A DNA stretch of 44,259 bases from positions 1 through 44,259 of the forward strand of contig OMRP01000018.1 in NCBI GenBank assembly GCA_900313615.1, in the 5' to 3' direction. This document shows positions 1-8,112 of the stretch, piece by piece (within the stretch, counting starts at the first letter, position 1; every line of letters begins with the position of its first letter). Origin of the DNA: an uncultured Prevotellaceae bacterium (lineage in GTDB: Bacteria > Bacteroidota > Bacteroidia > Bacteroidales > Bacteroidaceae). Under the pieces are notes generated by a model. It searched no databases and was not told the DNA's origin. It worked only from the letters and a program-made list of their open reading frames with translations. A program made the position numbers and the translations under genes.

Positions 1-341
1 CCCCGACTAACGATTAGGTTTTCTTAGCGGAATGGCCCGTCTGGATACAGTGGAGCCGCCCATGGGTTGGACGGCTCTGTTATCCCTCTGTATCCAATAT
101 GGGGTCAGCATTGTTGCTGGCGGGTTGCTCCTCAGCAGAGCCCGTTTCATCATCCGGTTGCGGTGAAAAAAAAACGACGAATAATAATACAATGTTAAAT
201 TTTTAATTAACTTTGCAACGGCATCGCGAAGTCTACAGGCTTCAGACACACTAATTGGAACACTACCTATGGTTCTTCCTTTACTGTTTTATGAGTTGGT
301 TTTTCTTAGTAGGTTATTGTATAATTAATGTAATCAATTGA
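1..341. other. Left edge, no gene supported
   Basis: No convincing gene is visible here. A TAACTTTG sequence at 208-215 matches the Bacteroidetes -7 element TAnnTTTG on the plus strand and follows an AT-rich run, but no clear TTTG lies about 20 bp upstream. It could drive the lipoprotein gene that starts at 342 through a long leader. Short ORFs on both strands are probably chance. Confidence 0.4.
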
Positions 342-782
342 ATGAAGACTTTATTATTATTGTTTGTCCTTTCCTTTGTCTCTTGCATTTCAATAGACGA
401 AGATGGAGAATATGTTGGAACGATATATATATCGTCGGTATTGCAAGTTCAAACACATAACAAATCCATTTTTTCAGATTATGCCAGTTCGTTGAAAAAA
501 GCTATTGATGGTACGGAAGATGATTTAAAGTCTTTTTGCTTGATGGACTTTGATGGCGAAGGTGCCTATGACCATGGTGGAGTCTTGATATGTATGATAG
601 ATTCTATTGGTGAGATGAAATTCTTAGAAGCAATGAAACTCATGAACCAAAAAGAGAAAGACCATTTGAAGGTTTATCTACGTGTCGGCATGGAATACGG
701 ACAAAAACCTTTTTCTTACGATGATATCAAGAATTATCAAAAATACTATCCCTTAATAGCGGAACAATTGGGCGAGTTTTGA
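342..782 (+). CDS. Small putative lipoprotein of unknown function
   Basis: I do not recognise the family. The 146-residue product starts with a short hydrophobic segment and a lipobox-like LSFVSC (Cys15), so it is probably a lipoprotein placed in the cell envelope by signal peptidase II. The rest is soluble, acidic and tyrosine-containing, with no motif I can name; residues 45-75 include a D-rich stretch (GTEDDLK, DFDGEGAYDHGG). By eye the gene is much richer in A/T than its neighbours, which suggests acquisition from elsewhere. It stands alone: no gene upstream in the window and a perfect hairpin 25 bases after its stop. The start chosen is the only ATG that gives the signal peptide. Confidence 0.7.
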   Translation: MKTLLLLFVLSFVSCISIDEDGEYVGTIYISSVLQVQTHNKSIFSDYASSLKKAIDGTEDDLKSFCLMDFDGEGAYDHGGVLICMIDSIGEMKFLEAMKLMNQKEKDHLKVYLRVGMEYGQKPFSYDDIKNYQKYYPLIAEQLGEF

Positions 783-806
783 TGTCAGGTGTATCAAGAA
801 ACAAAG

Positions 807-852
807 ATTTCGGGCGAAATCGATATAGAAACACATCGATTTCGCCCGAAAT
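807..852. terminator. Perfect 18-bp hairpin between convergent units
   Basis: The arms at 807-824 and 835-852 are exact reverse complements (left arm ATTTCGGGCGAAATCGAT), with a 10-base loop. It lies just after the lipoprotein gene and just after the stop codon of the minus-strand tail fragment, so it can act as a bidirectional terminator. There is no long T run on the plus strand. Confidence 0.75.
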
Positions 853-870
853 GAGGAATAGGGAATAATA

Positions 871-1002
871 TTATTTCTTCACCACTTTACGGCCGTCTTG
901 GATATAGATGCCCTTCGGCAGACGGGTGGCATCCATCTTGCGGCCGTTAAAAGAAATAAGATTTTCTTCGTCATTTTTGTTATAATTATTATTCTTAGGG
1001 AG
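871..1002 (-). pseudogene. Stranded C-terminal sorting-tail fragment
   Basis: Read on the minus strand this is a 43-codon open stretch ending in TAA at 871-873. Its end reads ISFNGRKMDATRLPKG, then IYIQDGRKVVKK. That is the tail seen at the C-termini of exported proteins elsewhere in this window (for example FNLQGQYMGRSLQHLPKG, then VYIVNGKKVTVK at 10938). An in-frame stop lies at 1003-1005 and there is no start or body domain, so this is probably the remnant of a large secreted-protein gene whose upstream part was deleted. The upstream edge runs straight into word repeats, which may mark the deletion junction. Translation could only start at an internal Met, which seems unlikely. Confidence 0.75.
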
Positions 1003-1144
1003 TTAAAGTGGGAGTTAATTCGCTTCGCTCTTTTCTAAGCAGGAGTTAAACTGGGAGTTAATTCGCTTCGCTCATGGAAGTTAAATTGGGAGTTAAAATG
1101 GACATTACTCCGCCTAATTATTCACTTTTCACTTTTACCTTTCC
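1001..1144. repeat. Word-repeat block downstream of metG
   Basis: Purine-rich words of the type GGGAGTTAAA(G/C/T)T recur about six times between 1000 and 1100. Within them the 21-base unit GGGAGTTAATTCGCTTCGCTC occurs exactly twice, at 1010-1030 and 1053-1073. The block ends with words of complementary type (TTCACTTTTCACTTTTACCTTTCC region, 1120-1144), so the two halves can fold into an imperfect hairpin right after the metG stop codon. It may serve as the metG terminator. With the hairpin and tail fragment it fills the gene-free stretch 783-1145. Confidence 0.7.
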
Positions 1145-1145
1145 A

Positions 1146-3212
1146 TTATCCCACTTGGCTGCCGGGTTTCACGTCTTTCGTTGTGGTGACGACGCTCAGC
1201 GTCTCGTCGAAGTCGACAGCGGAGAGAATCATGCCTTGGCTCTCGATACCCATCATCTTACGTGGAGCAAAGTTAGCCACGAACAACACACGCTTGCCGA
1301 TGAGTTCTTCGGGGTTGTCGTAGAACGTGGCGATGCCCGAACAGATGGTACGGTCGGTGCCGCTGCCGTCGTCGAGGGTGAACTGCAACAGTTTCTTCGA
1401 TTTCTTCACACGCTGGCAGTCTTTCACTAGTCCGACACGGATATCCAGTTTCTCAAAATCCTCGAAACTGACGGTATCTTTGATGGGAGCAGCTTTGTAT
1501 GTTGCCGCCTCATTGGCTTTTTTCGTAGCCTCCAACTTGTCCAGTTGCTTTTGGATGACCTCGTCTTCGATTTTCTCGAAGAGCAGGGCGGGCTCGGCCA
1601 GCTGATGACCAGCCTTGAGCAGGTCGGTGCTGCCCAACTGTTCCCATTCGAAGTGGTTGATGTTGAGCATCTCGCGCAGTTTCTTCGACGAGAAGGGCAG
1701 GAAGGGCTCGAAAGCGATGGCCAGGTTGGCTGTCAGTTGCAGGCAGATATTGAGGATGGTCTCGCAGCGCTTGGGGTCGGTCTTCCATACCTTCCACGGC
1801 TCGCAGTCGGTGATGTATTTGTTGCCGATGCGTGCGAGGTTCATCGCCTCGAACTGGGCCTCGCGGAACTTGAACTGTTCGAGTAGGCGTTCCACCTTCT
1901 CCTTCACGTCCTTGAATTCGTTGATGGCATTGCGGTCGGTGTCGTTCAACTCGCCACAGGCGGGCACCACGCCATTCCAATATTTCTTCGTCAGCTGCAG
2001 GGCGCGGTTGACGAAATTGCCATAGATGGCCACCAGCTCGTTGTTGTTGCGGTCTTGGAAGTCGCGCCATGTGAAGTTATTGTCCTTCGTTTCCGGCGCG
2101 TTGGCCGTGAGCACATAGCGCAGCACGTCCTGCTTGCCCGGCAGGTCGACGAGGTATTCGTGGAGCCATACCGCCCAGTTGCGCGAGGTGGAAATCTTGT
2201 CATCCTCGAGATTGAGGAACTCGTTGGCGGGCACATTGTCAGGCAGGATATACTGTCCGTGGGCTTTCATCATCACGGGGAAGATGATGCAGTGGAACAC
2301 GATGTTATCCTTGCCGATGAAATGTACGAGGCGTGTCTCGGGATCCTGCCACCACTGTTGCCAGGGTCCCCACTTCTCCGGCTCGCGGTCGCACAGTTCC
2401 TTGGTGTTCGAAACATAACCGATGGGCGCGTCGAACCATACGTAGAGTACCTTGCCTTCCGCTCCCTCCACGGGCACGGGGATGCCCCAGTCGAGGTCGC
2501 GCGTCATGGCGCGAGGCTGCAGGTCCATGTCAAGCCATGACTTGCACTGGCCATAGACGTTCGAGCGCCACTCCTTGTGCTCCTCCAGAATCCATTGCTT
2601 CAGCCACTCTTGGTACTCGTTCAGAGGCAGGTACCAGTTTTTCGTTTCTTTGAGAACAGGTGTGGAACCACTGATGGTCGATTTGGGGTTGATGAGTTCG
2701 GTGGGAGAGAGGTCGCGCCCGCATTTCTCACACTGGTCACCATAGGCGCCTTCGTTGTGGCAGTGCGGACATTCGCCTGTCACGTAACGGTCGGCGAGGA
2801 ATTGTTTGGCCTCTTCGTCGTATAGTTGAGTGGTGGTCTCCTCGGTCAGTTTGCCCTCGTCATAGAGCTTACGGAACCACTCAGCGGCGAACTTATGGTG
2901 AATGTCCGATGTGGTGCGGCTGTAGATGTCGAAAGATATGCCGAACTGCTCAAAGCTGTCTTTGATCATCTGGTGGTAACGGTCGACCACATCTTGTGGA
3001 GTGATGCCTTCCTTGCGAGCACGTATGGTGATGGGCACACCATGTTCATCGCTGCCACCGATGAAGATAACATCCTGCTTCTTCAGCCGTAGGTATCTCA
3101 CATAGATGTCGGCAGGTACGTAAACACCAGCCAGGTGGCCGATATGTACGCCGCCGTTGGCATAGGGTAGGGCGGCGGTGACAGTAGTGCGCTTGAAGTT
3201 TTTCTTTTCCAT
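1146..3212 (-). CDS. metG: Methionine--tRNA ligase
   Basis: Charges tRNA(Met) with methionine in the cytoplasm, for initiation and elongation. The 688-residue protein has the class I signature HIGH at 23-26, a zinc knuckle with Cys148, Cys151, Cys161 and Cys164, and the second signature as KISTS at 339-343 in place of KMSKS. After the anticodon-binding helical domain comes a C-terminal EMAP-II-like tRNA-binding domain (about 580-688, with KLDIRVG and [11 protein letters not shown]), which mediates dimerisation and tRNA binding in long MetG forms. The start is the ATG followed by the conserved TAALPYANG strand. A consensus promoter lies about 150 bases upstream, so the leader is long and carries word repeats. 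The gene is divergent from the CHAT gene. Confidence 0.97.
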   Translation of the reverse strand: MEKKNFKRTTVTAALPYANGGVHIGHLAGVYVPADIYVRYLRLKKQDVIFIGGSDEHGVPITIRARKEGITPQDVVDRYHQMIKDSFEQFGISFDIYSRTTSDIHHKFAAEWFRKLYDEGKLTEETTTQLYDEEAKQFLADRYVTGECPHCHNEGAYGDQCEKCGRDLSPTELINPKSTISGSTPVLKETKNWYLPLNEYQEWLKQWILEEHKEWRSNVYGQCKSWLDMDLQPRAMTRDLDWGIPVPVEGAEGKVLYVWFDAPIGYVSNTKELCDREPEKWGPWQQWWQDPETRLVHFIGKDNIVFHCIIFPVMMKAHGQYILPDNVPANEFLNLEDDKISTSRNWAVWLHEYLVDLPGKQDVLRYVLTANAPETKDNNFTWRDFQDRNNNELVAIYGNFVNRALQLTKKYWNGVVPACGELNDTDRNAINEFKDVKEKVERLLEQFKFREAQFEAMNLARIGNKYITDCEPWKVWKTDPKRCETILNICLQLTANLAIAFEPFLPFSSKKLREMLNINHFEWEQLGSTDLLKAGHQLAEPALLFEKIEDEVIQKQLDKLEATKKANEAATYKAAPIKDTVSFEDFEKLDIRVGLVKDCQRVKKSKKLLQFTLDDGSGTDRTICSGIATFYDNPEELIGKRVLFVANFAPRKMMGIESQGMILSAVDFDETLSVVTTTKDVKPGSQVG

Positions 3213-3227
3213 TGTGTTTTTTTTAAT

Positions 3228-3345
3228 AGGGAGTAAAAATGGGAGTAAAAATGGAAGTTAAAGTGGGAGTAAAAGTGGAAGTTAAAGGGGCGCCTCGGAT
3301 TTTTCACTCTTCTCTTTTCGCTTTTCCGTTTATTTTTTACCTATT
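3228..3345. repeat. Word-repeat block in the metG leader
   Basis: About five 12-base words of the form GGRAGTWAAADT stand in tandem at 3230-3290 (GGGAGTAAAAATGGGAGTAA and variants). After a GC-rich spacer they are followed by complementary-type words (TTTTTCACTCTTCTCTTTTC region, to about 3340). The same word family lies on the other side of metG. The block is transcribed as metG 5' leader if the promoter at 3361-3392 is right. Confidence 0.7.
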
Positions 3346-3360
3346 TAATTTTTGAGGGTG

Positions 3361-3392
3361 CAAAATTACGAAGAAACGAGTGAAAAGCCAAA
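3361..3392 (-). promoter_or_regulatory. metG promoter
   Basis: On the minus strand TTTG (3392-3389), a spacer of exactly 20 bases and TAATTTTG (3368-3361) give a full Bacteroidetes -33/-7 promoter. Transcription would start near 3354, leaving a leader of about 140 bases before the metG ATG. Confidence 0.75.
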
Positions 3393-3451
3393 TTTATTTA
3401 CGCTTTTCCTATTAGTAGTAGTCTCGATGAAGTCAAAAAAGCATATTTTAT

Positions 3452-3482
3452 TTTGTTTTGCGGAAAAAATACAGTAATTTCG
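3452..3482 (+). promoter_or_regulatory. Promoter of the TPR-CHAT gene
   Basis: TTTG at 3452-3455, a 19-base spacer and TAATTTCG at 3475-3482 (one base off TAnnTTTG) lie 16 bases before the first ATG. The leader would be only about 10 bases long. Confidence 0.6.
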
Positions 3483-3498
3483 CTGCATCAATCTGGCC

Positions 3499-6400
3499 AT
3501 GATGAAACGCGTGGTGCTTTTACTCAGCCTTTGGACCTGTGCCATGATGACCTTTGCACAGGCGGATGATGGTGTGCAAGACAGTTTGCAGGCCCAGGCA
3601 CGCATGCTCATGGTACAGGAACAGTATGACAAGGCCATGCCCATACTTCTCCGTTGCGACAGTTTGCTCAAGGCCCAAGGCAAGGTATCGAAGAAGGTTC
3701 AGCGTGATGTGGACGATATGCGAGCCACCTGTGCCCACCAGATGGCGTTGGCAGAGAACAAACTCGGTCATTACCATGAGGCGTTGCGTCTGGTGACCCA
3801 AGCCGTGGATATCCGTCGCCGACTCTATGGTACTGGCGACACGCTTTTCGTACAGTCGCTGAACCGTCAGGCTAAGTTCTACTCGTATGTAGGAAAACTG
3901 AAAGATGCCCTTCGCGTGAGTGCCGAGGATGTGTCGTGTCGCAGGAAAATCTATGGTGAGAACAGTCTGGAGTATGCCTTGGCCCTCAGCGACATGGCAG
4001 GTTATCACTCGCGCAGTGGCAATTATCCTGATGCCATGAGTGTGGGCACGGCAGCCTTGGAGATACGTCGTCGGTTGGCTGGTGAACATTCCTTGGAATA
4101 TGCGTCGTCGCTGAACAACCTTGCCCGTTATAACTCCTACATTAGCAACTGCGAGGAGGCTATCCGTCTGGGTGAACAAGCCATCGCCCTGCGTGCCGAG
4201 TTGTTGGGTAAAGAGAGCGAGGAATATGCACAGTCGCTCTCCAATCAAGCGGGCTATTATTCGCGTAAGGGCAATTACCCCAAGGCCATAGAGTTAGGCA
4301 CCGAGGCGTTAGAGATACGACGACGTGTGTTGGGCACCAACCATCCCGACTATGCGCAGTCGCTGAACAATTTGGCCAAATATAATTCCTACCTCGGCGA
4401 CCAGGAGGAGGCCATCCGTCTGGGTACCATGGCTCTCGAACTGCGCGGACGTACCCTCGGGCGTTACCACCCCGATTATGCGCAATCGCTGTCGAACCTG
4501 GCTGGTTATCAGTCGTGGTCGCAGAATTTCCAAGAGGCCATCCGTATCGGCACCGAGGCGTTGCACCTGCGCGACACCATTTTTGGTGGCCACGACCACC
4601 CCGACTACTGTCAGTCGCTGAACAACCTGTCGAAATATAATTATTTCCTCAAAAACTATCCCGAGGCCATCCGTCTGTGTACCGAGGCGTTGCATATCCG
4701 TGAGCGCATCTTGGGAAAGGACCACTACGACTATGCACAGAGCGTGAACAACTTGGCCGATTACAACTACAAGTCGGGTAACTATCCCGAAGCCATCCGT
4801 TTGGGCAAAGAGGCCCTGGGCATACGACAGCGGGCACAAGGCGTGGACCATCCTGAATATGCGCAGTCGATGGCCAACTTGGCCATGTATTATTTCCGCA
4901 ACAACGATGCTGACTCCACGGAGATGTTTGCCGTGAACGCCACGGGACGCTATATCCATGTCATCCTCAGCACATTCACCTCGCTGACCGCTGACGCTCG
5001 CAACAAATTCTGGAAAAACCAACGTGAGTGGTTCTTCAGGTGGATGCCTACTTTTGCCTATACCTTCAAGACCGATGCCTTGACAGCCTTTGCCTACAAT
5101 GGCATCTTGTTGAGCAAGGGTTTGTTGCTCAACAGTGAGATAGAGATGAGTAACCTGCTGTTGGAGAGTGGTGACATGGAGGTGGTGCAGTTGTACCACG
5201 ACTTGCAAATCAACCGTGGTCTGCTCAACCGCCAATATGAACTGCTTATCAACGAACGTGTGCTCAACACCGATTCGTTGCGACAGGTCATCGGTAGGCA
5301 GGAGAAACAACTGGTGGCGAAATCGAAAATTTACGGCGACTACACCAGCAACCTTTATATTGACTGGAAGAAGGTTCGTGACCGGTTGGGTGAGCGCGAG
5401 ATGGCCGTGGAGTTTCTCGCCTTTCCTGTCGATGGCGACAGTACCGTATATGTGGCGTTCACGCTCAAGAAAGACTATAACAGTCCGCATCTCATCCCCC
5501 TGACCACCCAGCGGCAACTGGCGACAGTGCCCAATAACGAATATTACACCACCACCGCCCTGACTGATAAGGTGTGGGGACCTTTGTTAAAAGAGATGGA
5601 TGGAATGAAGGACGTGTATTTCTCACCGGCAGGGAACCTCTATAGTATTGCCGTGGAGTCGTTGCCCATCGACACCATGGGGCATTACATGTCCGACCGG
5701 TGGGAGTTGCACCGTATGTCGTCGACTCGTGAGTTGGCCCTTACCATCGAGCGTCCGGCCATCGAGCAGGCTGTACTCTATGGTGGTCTGACCTACATGA
5801 GCGGAGTCGACGTGTTGTTGGCAGACAGTCGTCGTTACGCTACCATGACACGTGATGCCAGCGAACAGATGTTTGCCATAGACCCCTCAGACTCACGTGG
5901 CAACGTGGAATACCTGCCTGCCACGTTGGTGGAGGTGAATGAGGTGGCTGCCACCCTCGACAGCATAGGTGTCACTGTCAATCTGTTCACCGATTCGTTG
6001 GGCACCGAGGCATCGTTGAAGGCCCTGTCGGGTAAGCATATCAACTTGCTCCACTTGGCTACACACGGCTTCTACTGGACGGAGAAACAAGTACAGGCAA
6101 AGAATACAAAGGTGCGTTTCCTTTCCGCCTACCGCAGCCAACGCGAGGAAGACCGTGTGATGGTGCGCAGCGGACTGCTCTTCACGGGTGCCAATGCGGC
6201 CCTCAATGGACAGGAGTTACCGCCCAATATCGATGATGGCATTCTCACCACACGCGAGATTTCCACCCTCGACCTGCGTGGTCTGTCGCTACTGGTGCTC
6301 AGTGCCTGTCAGACGGGTTTGGGCGATGTGAAGGGTGACGGTGTATTTGGTTTGCAGCGTGGTTTCAAGAAAGCGGGTGCGCAGAGTATCCTGATGAGTC

Positions 6401-6594
6401 TGTGGAGCGTCGATGATGAGGCCACCCACCTGCTCATGACACGTTTCTACGACAACCTGGCAGCGCACATGGAGAAATATGATGCCCTACGCAACGCACA
6501 ACAGTATGTGCGAGGGTATGTGACCGAAGACGGGCGTTCTTTCGCTTCACCCTATTATTGGGCTGCGTTTATCCTCTTGGATGCGTTGGATTAA
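3499..6594 (+). CDS. Secreted TPR-CHAT domain protein (caspase-like peptidase fold)
   Basis: A 1031-residue protein with a signal peptide (to about residue 20, ending TFAQ), so it acts outside the cytoplasm. Residues about 110-460 hold nine tandem 42-residue TPR units (pattern HPDYAQSLNNLAKYNSY...EAIRLGTEALEIR). A helical linker follows, then a CHAT domain from about 690 to the end. The CHAT dyad is visible: His856 in HLATHGF and Cys937 in LSACQTG, followed by GDGVFGLQRGF and SLWSVDDEAT. CHAT proteins are caspase-clan peptidases that use TPRs to bind partners or substrates. The natural substrate here is unknown. Most CHAT proteins I know of lack export signals, so a secreted one is notable. 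Two adjacent ATGs (3499, 3502) are possible starts. The next gene follows on the same strand after 160 bases. Confidence 0.9.
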   Translation: MMKRVVLLLSLWTCAMMTFAQADDGVQDSLQAQARMLMVQEQYDKAMPILLRCDSLLKAQGKVSKKVQRDVDDMRATCAHQMALAENKLGHYHEALRLVTQAVDIRRRLYGTGDTLFVQSLNRQAKFYSYVGKLKDALRVSAEDVSCRRKIYGENSLEYALALSDMAGYHSRSGNYPDAMSVGTAALEIRRRLAGEHSLEYASSLNNLARYNSYISNCEEAIRLGEQAIALRAELLGKESEEYAQSLSNQAGYYSRKGNYPKAIELGTEALEIRRRVLGTNHPDYAQSLNNLAKYNSYLGDQEEAIRLGTMALELRGRTLGRYHPDYAQSLSNLAGYQSWSQNFQEAIRIGTEALHLRDTIFGGHDHPDYCQSLNNLSKYNYFLKNYPEAIRLCTEALHIRERILGKDHYDYAQSVNNLADYNYKSGNYPEAIRLGKEALGIRQRAQGVDHPEYAQSMANLAMYYFRNNDADSTEMFAVNATGRYIHVILSTFTSLTADARNKFWKNQREWFFRWMPTFAYTFKTDALTAFAYNGILLSKGLLLNSEIEMSNLLLESGDMEVVQLYHDLQINRGLLNRQYELLINERVLNTDSLRQVIGRQEKQLVAKSKIYGDYTSNLYIDWKKVRDRLGEREMAVEFLAFPVDGDSTVYVAFTLKKDYNSPHLIPLTTQRQLATVPNNEYYTTTALTDKVWGPLLKEMDGMKDVYFSPAGNLYSIAVESLPIDTMGHYMSDRWELHRMSSTRELALTIERPAIEQAVLYGGLTYMSGVDVLLADSRRYATMTRDASEQMFAIDPSDSRGNVEYLPATLVEVNEVAATLDSIGVTVNLFTDSLGTEASLKALSGKHINLLHLATHGFYWTEKQVQAKNTKVRFLSAYRSQREEDRVMVRSGLLFTGANAALNGQELPPNIDDGILTTREISTLDLRGLSLLVLSACQTGLGDVKGDGVFGLQRGFKKAGAQSILMSLWSVDDEATHLLMTRFYDNLAAHMEKYDALRNAQQYVRGYVTEDGRSFASPYYWAAFILLDALD
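3838..4905 (+). repeat. 126-bp tandem coding repeats (TPR units duplicated in pairs)
   Basis: Nine TPR units of 126 bp. Successive units alternate between an NNLAKYNSY type and an SNLAGYYSR type, so the larger unit is about 252 bp (84 residues). The DNA of the units is similar enough for slippage or recombination to change copy number. Confidence 0.75.
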
Positions 6595-6632
6595 GACGAA
6601 TGTTGAATGTTGAATTGGGAGTTTAGGCAAAA

Positions 6633-6704
6633 CCATGAAGTGAAGAAGTAATAGTGGACAGTGAATAATTTTACACTTTTCGTTTTTAACTTTTACTTTC
6701 ATGG
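6633..6704. repeat. Long imperfect inverted word repeat
   Basis: Begins CCATGAAGTGAAGAAG and ends CTTTTACTTTCATGG, so the outer 7 bp pair exactly and the purine-rich first half (GAAG/GTGAAT words) faces a pyrimidine-rich second half. It is followed at 6712-6739 by CCTTGCC/CCTTGCT words. It sits between the CHAT gene and the next gene and may be a terminator or a processing site. Confidence 0.6.
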
Positions 6705-6754
6705 GTATTTCTTACCCCTTGCCCCTTGCTCCTTGCCCCTAAATAATAGTTATT

Positions 6755-7975
6755 ATGTTCTTTTGTCGAAATAGAATAGTACTGTTCTTGTGTCTTTTCC
6801 CTATCGTTGCGCTGGGGCAACAGACAAGTGTGGTGGCCGATGAGGTGACACGCTTGCCCATCCTTCATGCCAACGTATATACGGGCAAGGGCAAGACGTT
6901 CCGCTCCGCCATCTCCGACGAGCAGGGACGTGTCACGGTGACCTTTCCATTCAATCGTCTCACTGTGTCACATCTCAATTACGAGCGGCGCACCATCAGC
7001 CATCTGTCGGACACGATTTGGCTCAAGCCGCGATACAACAGCACGCCCGACGTGGTGGTGCGCAGCAAGGAACCTGAATGGATAAGACCCTTCCTCAAAC
7101 GGTTTGTTGACGAGAAGACAACACGTTATGCGGCACACGACCATCCTTTTGCCTACCATTATTTTTCGCAGAGCATAGGCGAGAGACAGTATTATACGTA
7201 TGAGTCGGATGGCTTGTTATGCTTGCGTTCGAAGGCGCATAATGGCTATGCTTTCTGCCAGGGTCGGGGCATCATCACCGCCGCCGATAGCACCGAGTTG
7301 ACCGATGTGCAGAATCTGCGTCGACTGTTGCATGAGGATTTTGTCGACGAGATGGACCGTTCTTTTATCCGTGAGCATCGTTTTTATGTGAATGGAGACT
7401 ACGAAGGACGTGCCAGTGAGGTGGAACTGCTCTTCCGCTCGAAGAAGAACACCGACGACCGAGGCCGTTTCGTCGTTGACACGACACGCTGTCTCGTCCT
7501 ATCCGCCACGCGCACCCTGGGGCGCAAGAGCAATATCCACCTCCGTATGCCCTCGTTCCTTCTCACCATGGCGAAATGGCTCTCGGGCTATGGTGTGGAT
7601 GCGTGGAACGTCGACTACCATGTGCGTTATGTAGAGAGTGGCGGACAGTATTATCCTGCCGAAGCAGCCTATAAATTGTTTTTCAAGGCCCATGAGAGCA
7701 GTCCCGACAAACGAGAGGAGGAGTTTTCCGAGCAGATGGGCGGTGGTTTCACGAACATGGAGTCGACACTCACACTCACACCCACAGACAGTGCTCTACC
7801 AACGGCAGATGACATCGTTTCCGCCGCATCGTTTTCTACCACCGACACAACCTCTGTTGTTGGGAAATGGCTCAACTTGCCGCGAACGTGGTACATCAAG
7901 TACAATAGTGATGCGGAACGTGCCTACGAGGTGCGGCTGGCACACCTCAATGCGGAATTGGTAATACAGGAATAA
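6755..7975 (+). CDS. Secreted protein with N-terminal carboxypeptidase-regulatory-like domain
   Basis: 406 residues with a signal peptide ending near residue 21 (IVALGQQ). Residues about 22-100 form a beta domain of the CarboxypepD_reg-like type found at the N-termini of many Bacteroidetes envelope proteins (VTRLPILHANVYTGKGKTF, DEQGRVTVTF, LNYERRTI). The remainder, about 100-406, has alternating beta strands with many charged and aromatic residues and resembles the soluble part of outer-membrane-associated proteins (DUF5686-like proteins are one possibility), but no barrel is evident and I cannot name it. Its role is unknown. It follows the TPR-CHAT gene on the same strand and may be co-transcribed with it. 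It ends before a hairpin shared with the convergent pectate lyase gene. Confidence 0.75.
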   Translation: MFFCRNRIVLFLCLFPIVALGQQTSVVADEVTRLPILHANVYTGKGKTFRSAISDEQGRVTVTFPFNRLTVSHLNYERRTISHLSDTIWLKPRYNSTPDVVVRSKEPEWIRPFLKRFVDEKTTRYAAHDHPFAYHYFSQSIGERQYYTYESDGLLCLRSKAHNGYAFCQGRGIITAADSTELTDVQNLRRLLHEDFVDEMDRSFIREHRFYVNGDYEGRASEVELLFRSKKNTDDRGRFVVDTTRCLVLSATRTLGRKSNIHLRMPSFLLTMAKWLSGYGVDAWNVDYHVRYVESGGQYYPAEAAYKLFFKAHESSPDKREEEFSEQMGGGFTNMESTLTLTPTDSALPTADDIVSAASFSTTDTTSVVGKWLNLPRTWYIKYNSDAERAYEVRLAHLNAELVIQE

Positions 7976-8030
7976 AGGGCCATTATACACAACGAATTCC
8001 ACGAATCGATACGAATGTTTTTAACTGCAA

Positions 8031-8073
8031 ATTACGCGAATCAAAGGTTATGATGGCCTTTGGTTCGCGTAAT
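8031..8073. terminator. Bidirectional hairpin between convergent genes
   Basis: The arms at 8031-8047 (ATTACGCGAATCAAAGG) and 8057-8073 pair in 16 of 17 positions, with the remaining pair a possible G-T, around a 9-base loop. The hairpin is placed between the convergent genes ending at 7975 and 8113. ACGAAT words recur just upstream (7992-8018). Confidence 0.75.
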
Positions 8074-8112
8074 CGTAGTAATTATGAATAAAAGCGAGGA
8101 GAACGGTTGTTT

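Noticed and set aside
99-206. 35-codon plus-strand ORF with a lipobox-like LLLAGCSS
   Set aside because: Positive N-terminal residues of a signal peptide are missing and the body is very short; most likely coincidence.
7-249. 80-codon minus-strand ORF at the left edge
   Set aside because: No family features, no promoter, mixed composition; reads like chance translation of a non-coding stretch.
4309-5517. 402-codon ORF antisense to the TPR-CHAT gene
   Set aside because: Shadow of the regular TPR coding repeats; the plus frame has clear domains and catalytic motifs.
3499-6594. TPR-CHAT as part of a type III-E CRISPR or gasdermin defence system
   Set aside because: It has a signal peptide, and no Cas7-11, CRISPR array, gasdermin-like or other defence gene is nearby.
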